Shown here: piece by piece, positions 23,021 through 32,800 of the stretch | Layout of the letters: each line of letters opens with the position of its first letter | How positions within the stretch are numbered: position 1 is the stretch's first letter | Assembly: GCA_030141605.1 (NCBI GenBank) | Contig: JAQGDQ010000355.1 | Coordinates: forward strand, 12,501 to 57,500 | Direction of reading: 5' to 3' | Length of the DNA: 45,000 bases | From: Tubiluchus corallicola | Lineage: Eukaryota > Priapulida > Priapulimorpha > Priapulimorphida > Tubiluchidae | Notes under the pieces: model-generated | Databases searched by the model: none | The model's input: only the letters and a program-made list of their open reading frames with translations | What the model was told of the DNA's origin: nothing | Position numbers and translations under genes: made by a program

Positions 23021-24324
23021 AGTCCTTCGAGTCAATTCTGCTAAACTAATAGGCAAATGATGTTAAAATATCAAGTGCCCGACATCTATATACAGGAATT
23101 AGATGAACAGTTAATTTGTCAGTTAAACGATTGATGCGCTGAGCTGAACAGTTAAGTCACCTGCATTTAAAGAAAAACCGGACGATTGTTTGACTCAATC
23201 TCAATTTAATTTACTGTCCAAAAAATACATTTTCTTGCCTATGAAAGTTAGCAATTGTTTCTTATATTTTAATAATTAGCTTAGCAAGTTAATTAACAGG
23301 AACCGAACACAGCTGTCGCTTACGTCAAAAACTAACCACAGTTTGTGCAATGGCAGACATCTTCCCCTGCGCGTCAAGCACGTTTGCATAAGTGTTACTG
23401 CTTAAACGCATGACGTCGCGAAAATGGGCTCTACATCATATGATGTCAGAAACTAACGCTGCAGTTAATGATCATGATTGTCACGGTACCACCTTCTATT
23501 TGTCGGCCACGCACATGTGACAAAAAGGCGCCGTTGCCAATCTTAGTAGATTCACTGAGCCGCGCGTAGCTTTGAAAGTTTATAGAAATTTGAGTATCCG
23601 AGGTAATTATTATTTAATCCTTAAGCTTTCATTTATAAAAAACTATTGTAGTTTTCAATATTTTAGAGTATTCCTTGTTCTGAACTCATGTTTACACAGT
23701 CATCCGGTTTTCCTTTAAAAAAATAAAAAGTAGTTTAACAGAAAAATAAGTTCACGAAAACTTGATGAATATACTTATAAAACTTAGAGGACAAGAAAAG
23801 GGTTACCTGAAGTAGGTTTCAGAAAAATCACCTTAAAAAATTATATTACCTTACAGCAATTTTATGCGTACACCGTACTCGCGTTGAAAGGAATTCTTGT
23901 TTGTTTCTATTTTAAATCTCCCGCAACACTGTTCTGAAGTCCGCATTACATGACGTCAAAATACGCACAACGTAAATCGGGGGAAGAAAATGCGATGTTA
24001 AATTATGTCCCAAAACCTTTCCGTGCAAATCCATATTACTTAGCATGCATTTGGCTTACTGGCTGGAAAGCCTTGTGAAACTAGAAATAATAAATTAAAA
24101 TGTGTGTGCCATTTGTTCTGTGTGTGTTTCTTCTATTAGACCGCTATATAGCAAGTTATGTATCAGTCTCTCCATTTTATTTCCTTGTTCTGTTTTTCTT
24201 TAATTTGTTTAAAATCTTGTCACAGTTAGTTTACGCCTTGTAATCTCTTTCCAGTTAAATAGTCAGCGTTAATTAATTCAGTTGTGTTTAATTGCGTTCA
24301 CGTGACCATCATTATTAGGCTGCG

Positions 24325-26466
24325 TATGGCAGAAGTCGACGAAGTGGACCACTGACAGTGATGGGACAGAATTTATTAGAAATGCTTTCATCTTGTAATT
24401 TCACAGGCCAAAGAATGTTGAAATTTACCCATTATCAGCACAAAGCACTTGCTAGGGAACAGGGATGTGACGACGAAGATCTTGAACGTCGTGTGAGTAG
24501 GTGCGCAAATGCAACTTTAGACAAGCCACTTTCTCCAGCGCAGTGGGCAAATGTTTGCAAAATGTACAACATCCACGTTTACAAGGTACTTCGTTTCCAC
24601 GTGGTGGACGTTCTGCCATTGCTTAATCTTCCTTGGTATAACGTAAAAGTATTGCTAATGATACGCGATCCGAGAGGTATCCTAAATTCCAGGAAGAAAT
24701 TAGGATGGCAGAAACTAGCGTTTGGATCGGATTTTCCGTTAAAACTATGTTATGACATGATGGATAACTATCACCTACTTAAATTAAAATGCCTAATGTC
24801 TCCGTTAGTCTTGATCGTATAGTATAAGGTGACTTGAATCTATATAGCGTATAGATTGAATTTAATATGTCCGCTTAATCTCTTATTGCTATAAGGTGAA
24901 TCCTTCACCTGACTCCGAGAGCTTTGGATATCAGTCTAGTAAGCAATGATCGTCTTATCTAAACTTCACCTTGACCTTCGCGTTGTGAGAAAAGGTCTAT
25001 ATCACTCAAGTTTCCTAGCTACGCCCCCGCAATATGAGCGACAGTTAATTCAAAGCGAACTAATCAGATTCGTATATCGGAAATAGTGTTGCTTGAGTTA
25101 AACACTGATAACATACATTAACTCAATCATTAAATGTCAAAGAGAATTGTTTTATTGATTTACAATAATTACTGCTTAAGTATATCTTACAAGATTTAGT
25201 CCTTAAGCGCTTTTGACGCTCACAACTATTTTGTTAGCTTCCCAAAAGTATCTCTCTGAACAATTCTTCAATTCCTAATTCCTATCACCTAAGGTGTATA
25301 CTTTACACTTATCCTCACTATAGTACAATGTGAACTTATACGAACTACTGACGATATGCACAGTTAATTCTCAGTTTTAACAATATTTTATGATTACTTA
25401 TCTCTGCGGATTTGACCCAATGTACCTAGTACAATATGGTCAATTCCGATAGCTGATACAAGACTTCTCGTTGCTCAGTGCCCAGAGTATCCTAGGAACG
25501 CAGAAAGATGTCTACGCTGAACTTCCAGAGTCGTCTCGTCTATCAAAACAGCCCTCCGTGTGTTTTACCGTACACACAGCACGTGTCTCCTCCAATACGA
25601 CCGGGTGGAACGAGCGCTGGGTTATTCAAACCCGGGGCTTATATTTCATTGAAGTAACCTTGCAGTAACCTTGCACAATTTCTGCGGCGTATGAAGCATC
25701 AAAATTTATGGGACAAGTTTGAAGACGCAGTCATTATACGCCCGTAAAACGTATCCGTGTTCTTTCTTCAAGAAACAATGACCTCGCAGAGTTTTAGTTA
25801 ATTACTAGCAATTTGTGCATATCGCTCATTATAAACGGTACATCCGTCTCAACTTAATGTTAGCTAATTATCCTAAGCATCTTAGAGTGTCCTGACGTAA
25901 ACGCTATTTTTAGTTCTGACAACCTACGCTGTTTACAGTTCATTAAATCCGAGCTTCTCAGCTGAGTGAGTTTCTTATTGCACTATCTGTAAATTTATTC
26001 ATGCAATCAGGGAGGCAGGTAACCTTATACCAAAATATCGAAAATCATCGATTTATAAATTTATTCACCACATAACTATGAGAGTACGCTTAGGCTAAAA
26101 TTGCCCGGTGTCAAGTTGAAAATTGTAAAATACGAAGATATAGCTAGCAATCTAGTTAAAATAGTAAAAGAATTGTTCGAGTATGCGGGACTCTCCTATA
26201 CAGAAAACATTGAAAAGTACTTGAAGAAGAATTCCTTGGGTGGTGAAAACCCTGCACGTAATCAGGCAACTATGGGGACATACAGAAGGGACTCCAATAA
26301 TACAGCAAATGCTTGGAAGATCAAGTTAACTAAGTCTCAAATACTAATGATTGAGAAACAATGTGGAGAGTTTTTGGGTCGTGCTGGCCATGAATTTATA
26401 TATTTGAAAAGCAACGCCTATTTGCCACTTTTGCAAAATGTAAATGTGTTACCTGGAACAATGTGA
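24325..26466 (+). pseudogene. Truncated and interrupted carbohydrate sulfotransferase copy
   Basis: Two coding blocks match exon 3 of the intact gene: 24325-24770 (YGRSRRSGP to MMDNY, in frame) and 26076-26466 (NYESTLRL to VLPGTM and stop). The splice acceptor and the codons for the 5'-PAPS-binding loop RKRGGSTFVGDIF are deleted, so it cannot bind PAPS normally. The RDPRG 3'-phosphate loop is kept. A 1.3-kb insertion after codon DNY brings a stop shortly after. Apart from these two lesions both blocks are open, with in-frame indels only (loss of eight codons at QHKA|LAREQ; SRCANATLDKPLSP against SKCRGELSP). Exons 1 and 2 have no counterpart nearby. Confidence 0.9.
24771..26067. mobile_element. 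Insertion of about 1.3 kb in the pseudogene, 8-bp target duplication
   Basis: The target bases ATAACTAT are repeated on both sides (ending at 24770, and again before GAGAGTACG at 26076). The intact copy has them once. The insert starts CACCTACTTAAATT and ends TTATTCACCAC. There is no clear terminal inverted repeat, no TG...CA LTR ends and no long frame, so the class is undetermined. An 8-bp duplication suits hAT, P or Merlin-type transposition. Confidence 0.75.
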
Positions 26467-26899
26467 AACAATTGAGCGATGAGTGCCCTATCGTGGCCTG
26501 TGTTATAGCTTAAGTAACGTATACACAAGTGTACACATGTATATACACACATGCATGTACACATATATACATATGTGTGCAAAGTGTAATGTATCTATGA
26601 TTGATAAGTTCAGCCGAGGCTATTGTGCTACCACAACTACCTTTATGTACATTTTCATCATTTCTGTTATACAAATTTCCGCAAAGAAGGTCAATAGCCA
26701 CTTATATATTTTAACACAATTTTCGTAACACTGCAAAAATAGCTAACTTGGTTTATATCATCGAACCTGGCGCATTATCACCATTAGCATCATTTCTTTA
26801 TCATTGTCATCACCATCACCATTGTCATCAGCATTAATATCACCATCGTTGTCGTCATTATTACTTTCTCGCATCTCTTTTCTTCGCTCCATTTGACGT

Positions 26900-27075
26900 A
26901 TTTTTTAGTTGTTGTTAATATAATTAAAATAGTCTTATCCATATTGAGCAAAGCTCATCAGTTATTTTCTTCTGCTGCGCTCATAGCACTGCAATGCATT
27001 GTTAATTTGTAATTTTATAACTTTTATTTTTGTATTGTGCTGAATGGATGCATAAATAAATCTAAATCTATAAAA
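26900..27075 (+). mobile_element. LINE 3' end with AAATCT tail
   Basis: It ends GCATAAATAAATCTAAATCT, the short-repeat tail common at the 3' end of L2/CR1-like retrotransposons. The upstream part is 3' UTR-like and has no readable frame. Just before it, 26770-26870 is an imperfect ATC/CATCAC trinucleotide run. Confidence 0.5.
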
Positions 27076-27079
27076 ACGT

Positions 27080-27610
27080 TTCTGAGACCTCCAAGAAGTG
27101 CTTCGTGAATATTTTTTGTACGCGTTGTTTGGTCAAGTATTGTGGAAAAAAGAACGGAGAAAAACACCCATTTTGGCAGTTGTCACTTCCTCCCTCCGAT
27201 CCAGGAATCTGCTTCAAAATGCATCTTTTTTTCCCCTACCCACCTTCTTCACAAAGTTTCGTAGAAATCTGTTGCGTAGCTCTTGCGCTAAAGGCTTACT
27301 ATTGTATCATAGACCAAGAACAATCAACCGATGAAACAAACAAACAAACAAACAAACAAACAAACAAACAAACAAACAAACAAACAAACAAACAAACAAA
27401 CAAACAGTGTTGAAGTATAACTTCTTTGACAGAGGAAAAAATAACTTAAATAAATATCTTCCACAGTCATTATAACCCAAAACTCGGGTTTTATAACTGC
27501 GCCATTTTTCCTGTTTTTCCATTTGTACCCTTTTCTCCTGTGTTATTTTTACCGTGCCATTTTTACCTGTGGCACTTTTATCTGTGCCATTTTTACCATG
27601 CAGTGAAATT
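27080..27610. mobile_element. Element of the CCATTTTTACCTGTG family, with (CAAA)n core
   Basis: It runs from GAGACCTCCAAGAAGTGCTT through a (CAAA)n run at 27337-27407 and TTGAAGTATAACTTC to a right end packed with GTGCCATTTTTACCTGT variants. The same order is found inverted at 33298-33690. The microsatellite creates mirrored artificial frames on both strands. Confidence 0.7.
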
Positions 27611-27839
27611 CGAATATTTGAAAGAAAAAATAATAAAATATCTGCAAATCACGTACGATTCGAAAGTGTGTTATTAATTATTTTGTATAATGAAAGAAGT
27701 ATGCTTACGGATACACTAGCAAACGTTCTCTCAACTAGTATGAAATTTAGGAGCATTATTTGTTTTAGCTGCTTTAAGATAAAAAATACAGATGCGCGGC
27801 GTCTGGTCAAATTGTTCACAGTTTCTAGAAATTAATTTG

Positions 27840-28667
27840 CCACAAAGTTCTGAAGTTATCTACATTAACATGCATTAATTGCATCTGCAAAAAAATGTAT
27901 ACTCTCTTAGAAAATGTTATTAAAAATTGATCACTTGCTTAATTCTGCGATATCGAAAGCACGGTTAGCAAACAACATTATTTTATATTGTATCATAGTT
28001 GTTTGTTATTCAAACTTTATGCCGTCTCGCCGGCCGCAGCACAACAGCAACAGGTCAGGTCCATTTTTTAGCTAGCAAACAGCAAAGCCAGAGAGCCAGC
28101 GTTGCTAGGTCGCTTACCGCATGCATAGTAAAGTTTCACTGAAGTCAGTGTCTGAAGGTGGATCTACGCGAGCTTTGTGTTTGACAGTGTTTAGTGCTGA
28201 CGTCCGCGATGATTTCGTGTTAAAAGTTATTTCAAAAGCACTCTTCATTTTGTTGTATTAAAAATTATTATAAATTCATAGACGCAAAAGTAATCGTTTA
28301 GTATTCGATTAATTAGCAATGTACTTAACATAGTAATCGATACAAGAGACTTGCAGCAGGTATCGAAGTAATCGATTACGCTCACCACTTAGTCTAACGA
28401 AAACAGTACACTTTGGCAGCGATGACAGCATCAGAATTTAGAGTGCTTCGGAATACGTGCAGTCGCAAGTGTCTAACATAAGTTAGAAAACACAGAAACA
28501 CAAACAAACTTTGAAGTTTGACTGTAAAAAGCGTTAATCTTATTTTACTTTAGCTCTTACCTGAACAAGACATCATTTATGTCGGTTAAAAGCAAAGCAG
28601 AATTAACAACAAACAGCACTGTTCAAGTTAGAGCAATATGCCTTATTACCCTATATCGTGAATTACG
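27840..28667. other. Intergenic DNA, a possible hAT-like end at 28270-28392
   Basis: Mostly unrecognised. The end near 28392 reads, on the - strand, GTGGTGAGCGTAATCGATTA, with further TAATCG words at 28295-28345. This resembles the subterminal pattern of some hAT elements, but no partner end or duplication was found. Confidence 0.3.
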
Positions 28668-29594
28668 GATGTTAACGATAACGACACCCATCGATAATAA
28701 TTATCAATTATCATAACAATACGAAAACTTTCTTTTATCATTATTGTATCGACTTTTTTCTAGGAATATCGTTATCGTAGCTAATTTGGTATATATCGCT
28801 GCTTATTGCTCGCTTTTATAAATAGTTTCACTTTGCTTTTCCACTTGTGCGCGAGAATTACGCAAAAAAGTAAAAAAAGTGTCATTGATAAAGTTGTTCA
28901 GATAATTTTCTTGTACTTTCCTGCAATAGCGGCTATCTTCAGACGGTTTTGAGACGCGCGGATGCCAAGTAAAATCACCGAAACTCACACAAATAAACTC
29001 ACCGAAACTCACACATAAATAAACTCACCAAAACTCACACATAAATAAACTAACTGAAACTCACACATAAATAAACTCACCGAAACTCATACATAAATAA
29101 ACTCACCAAAACTCACACATAAATAAACTCAGCGAAACTCACACATAAATAAACTCACCAAAACTCACACATAAATAAACTCAGCGAAACTCACACATAA
29201 ATAAAGTTACCGAAACTCACACATAAATAAACTCACCGAAACTCACGCATAAATAAACTCACCGAAACAAATATATTATGTAGTAGAAAATCGATGCGTC
29301 CTAAACATATCTCTTGCAGATCACTTAGTAATATTATTTTATGACTAAAAATAAGAGAACTTTGTCACAAATTGCATGTATCTATACAAAAATATAGCCT
29401 AATAACATACAGTACTGCAATACACTGAGACAAGTTGTACAATAACTGTTCATTATGTTCAAGTATCGTTTTTATCGTTCGAAATAATTTATCGCATCGC
29501 ATGATAGTATCAACTGAAAAGCAAATTATCGATATCGCATCATTGGGGAAGAGTATAGCACCGTTATCGTATCGTCAAATATGTATCGTTAACA
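28668..29594. mobile_element. Putative element with TGTTAACGATA inverted ends
   Basis: TGTTAACGATAAC at the left and GTATCGTTAACA at the right are inverted. Both ends are rich in ATCGATA/TATCGAT words, and the middle carries a 26-bp minisatellite. It ends about 120 bases before the sulfotransferase start codon. No target duplication was established. Confidence 0.45.
28978..29275. repeat. 26-bp minisatellite, about 11 copies
   Basis: The unit is AAACTCACCGAAACTCACAC plus ATAAAT, internally two related 13-mers. Variants are ACCG, ACCA, AGCG and AACTG. Copies are contiguous without spacers. Confidence 0.93.
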
Positions 29595-29658
29595 CACTAG
29601 TTGCAAGTATGTAATTTATCCACGTCTCAAAGGTTGTTAGCGTATGAACTAGCAAAGA

Positions 29659-29665
29659 TATAAAA
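29659..29665 (+). promoter_or_regulatory. Possible TATA box of the sulfotransferase gene
   Basis: TATAAAA lies 50-56 bases before the ATG at 29715, which would place transcription start near 29690. This rests on the motif and spacing only, in an AT-rich setting. Confidence 0.25.
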
Positions 29666-29714
29666 AAAGACATTACTGTAATCGTCAAATTTGTATCGTT
29701 TAACACAGCTGACC

Positions 29715-29823
29715 ATGTGGAAAACAAAAAACCGTCAATTATTTTTATCACTTGCTGGAGGAACATCAGCTGGTTTTTTGCTTGCGGTGATGTTATATAA
29801 CAACAGGATTACAGTCACACCAG
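29715..29823 (+). CDS. Sulfotransferase exon 1: cytosolic tail and membrane anchor
   Basis: It codes residues 1-36. A short basic N-terminus is followed by LFLSLAGGTSAGFLLAVMLY, a hydrophobic stretch suited to a type II anchor. Donor CCAG|GTAATT, phase 1. Confidence 0.82.
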
Positions 29824-32800
29824 GTAATTTCATTGTTCATTTATTTATTTACTATCATTTGTTTCAAAAATACATGTGTAACAGGGAATACACATTGACT
29901 TGTTAAAATATGTTTTATACTAAGTACCCACACACTGGACCGTGGTGTCAGGGGCGTATCAGGACATTGTGACAACCTAGGTTGACAAGATCAGTCCTGC
30001 TTAACCCCCTTATAAAGTATTTATGATTGCTTATAGTCAAAGTTGCCCAGAAGAGTTAAATCAAAGCTTTTCAAAGACGCCCGCACAGAAATATGTTTAT
30101 GAAGTAAACAAAGAAAATCTCAAATAAGGACCTATATACTTACTGAAGAAGGAATCGAGTAAGGTTATACAGAAGCAGCGGCTTAGATGGATTGGATATA
30201 TTATTAGATTACCACAGGATTCTCCACTTACTACAGCATTACATCAAGCACTAATATCTGGGAAGAAACCAAGAGGAGGGTAGCTGATTACATATTTGGA
30301 TGTTCTAAAGAAAGACTTATCAAATACTCCACTTGACTTAAATAAAATAACATAAATACTTGGCATGTTGCAGCAGGTCGGGGGACATGGCAGCAAATTA
30401 CAAATGGTGCTGTGTTGTATAGTAGAAGCATCTAAGATGATGATGATATAAGAAGCCATATACGCAATTGTTTGTGTTGCATTAGCAGCATTATTACCTA
30501 CGTAGTTATTGTTAATTACATATATTTATACAATACACCTTATATATATATATAAACACATTTATATTACACATACACATTTACATAAAGGCGACAATGT
30601 ACCTGCTTGTGGTGCGTTATAAAATACGCGCTTTAAATGAATATGAAAGGATATATGCATTTTCCGATGCGAATAACAATTTTTTAATGCTAGACCCATA
30701 AAATCTGGTGTCCTAGGCCATGTCTGGTTAGCCTATTTGTAGATACGCCCCTGCCTGGTGTGCAATCTTACACAAATTGAAGAGACGCCGTGCACATAAA
30801 ACGTCCTAGCGGCGCTTGGTTGGGGGATACTGGAGGGAAACTTATAGCTCTTTGGAAAGAACTTTGGACAAACTGAGCCACACAGCGACGTGGCTCCCTT
30901 TCGCAAATATCACCAGTGTAACAAGATAGCTCTGGTCTTGGGCAAAAACTTTACCTGATATGTGTAAATAATACATGAACATAATCTTCAAAGTGACTTT
31001 AGGTTTGTTAATCCCAAATCTTCATGCCGTGAGCGTTATACCTGATGGTACTACGGGGGTCAGAACATGGAGACCAGGGATCAACCATGGAATTTTAGCA
31101 TTAATAAATAATTCAGAATAGTGGAATCTCACCAGTGTGATTTTGACTTTGAAACACACTTCACTTTTTCTTTATGTTATCAACCCTCTCAGTGACATTA
31201 ATGTACATGAGAAAACAAAAACAGTGAAATAAAGTTTGCATACGTATTTAAACAACAACGAACAACATATCAATCGGCAAATATGAAAAATACAATCAGG
31301 TTAGCATAAAACAAAAGGGAGCTGGCATATCTTGTTTGGCATATCAGTCCCACACACAGTTTTCAGATGAGTAAACTTTTGCACTAGAACGTAACATTAA
31401 AGAGCCATTTCCAGTTGTCGGAGATAGACAGAAAGTTCTCAGCAAGAACGCAGTCCAGTGTGAACTCAGCATTCAGCAACACACGACATGAGCAGCGTAT
31501 TTATGAAGACTAATTAGTTTAGCCATTACCACCATTAGTTCGTAAGTTGAACTCCCGAAGTAAACTTGTCTCTCGAGGCAACATTAGAGGGCATGCATGC
31601 CTGAGTTCTTGTAAGCAATGTTAAGGTACCTCACCAAACGCTGTCTATCCATACAGTGACAAACCTCAGTGGTTGCACTATTCCAAAAAAATGGTAGAGT
31701 CCAGGTAAGAATACCAACATCGAAAAAAAACAACACTAGTGCATGTGGCAGGCTCTGTCAAGACTGGCTTAACATGAATCATTGCTCAAAGCCAACACAT
31801 ATTAGTCCATGCTTCAACGATCACCAAGCTGTAGCTCCATCATAAGCTTGTAACAGTAGCCAGCAGATGGCAGCTGCCAGCAGGGCATGACCAGCTAGTA
31901 GTTTATATATTTCTACAAGACAGTCATTATCCCAAAAATAATAGATAAATAATAATCAGCTTGTTACAACCAGGCAATAAGGTAGTTCGGGAAGATGTTT
32001 TTTTCTGGACGACCCCGTATCAGCGTTGTCAACTGATAATTACGTTGTGATTAGTACAGTGCATACTGTAAAATTTTCTTAGCAAATACGGCAAGTTCAT
32101 TCCTGATCACAACAACGGAATGAGACAAGGCAAAATGAGGCAGAGTTGCAAAGGTGGCTTAATTCATTCAAAATTCCCGCAGAACCACTTGACGTTTAAA
32201 AGAAGACATTGTCACCAACATTGCCACCACTGTAGACATTGTCACCAACATTGCCACCACTGTAAACATTGTCACCAACATTGTCACCATTGTAGACAAT
32301 GTTACCAACATTGTCACCACTGTAAACATTGTCACCAACATTGCCACCACTGTAGACATTGTCACCAACATTGCCACCACTGTAGACATTGTCACCAACA
32401 TTGTCACCACTGTAGACATTGTCACCAACATTGTCAATATAGAAAGAAAGCCGCTCCTAGTCAGTAAGCGACAATATCGATATACAAAATGATTCAATCC
32501 AAACGTATCATTGCGTCAAAAGTCGCCTAATTGTCTTTGCTAGAGCAAGTTACAAACTAACACCTATTAGCCACACAAACATCGAAACCAATTGTTTATA
32601 TTACTATTTTGCAGAATCACGTGGTCGCTACAAGTACCAAGAATCACCAAAGTTCGAAGTTCATCTGCCTAATGATAACGAAGATGATTGTGACAGACAC
32701 AACAACACACAGAATAACGTCGACGTGGGGTCACCTAGACACAAAACCCTGCTTATATTTTTAGGTAATTTAAATATGTATTAGGTAATAATCTTAAAGA

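Larger units (their letters stand above)
20387..26702 (+). repeat. Segmental duplicate (copy A) of the sulfotransferase 3' region
   Basis: The stretch matches 35402-39556 (copy B) from AATTTAACACTGAT at the left to AATAGCCACTTA at the right. It has large indels: 21276-23505 is present only here; B segments 37085-38000 and 38221-38500 are missing here; 24771-26075 is an insertion. The matched parts are highly similar, including non-coding DNA, so the duplication is fairly recent. Confidence 0.9.

Noticed and set aside
22687-23022. 111-codon open frame beginning MAAPKRSS
   Set aside because: It lies in the foldback element, runs through its terminal word array, and is broken in the related copy at 37267.
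23390-23460. TGACGTC words as a cAMP-responsive promoter
   Set aside because: They belong to the segment present only in copy A near the foldback element, and no transcription unit starts there.
25471-25668. 65-codon open frame inside the 1.3-kb insertion
   Set aside because: It is short, matches no known family and has no splice or start context; no evidence that it is a gene.
27105-27522. Open frames with repeated Asn-Lys-Gln-Thr or Cys-Leu-Phe-Val
   Set aside because: These are translations of the (CAAA)n microsatellite on either strand.
28978-29275. CRISPR-like array of 26-bp repeats
   Set aside because: The copies are head to tail without spacers; this is a minisatellite.
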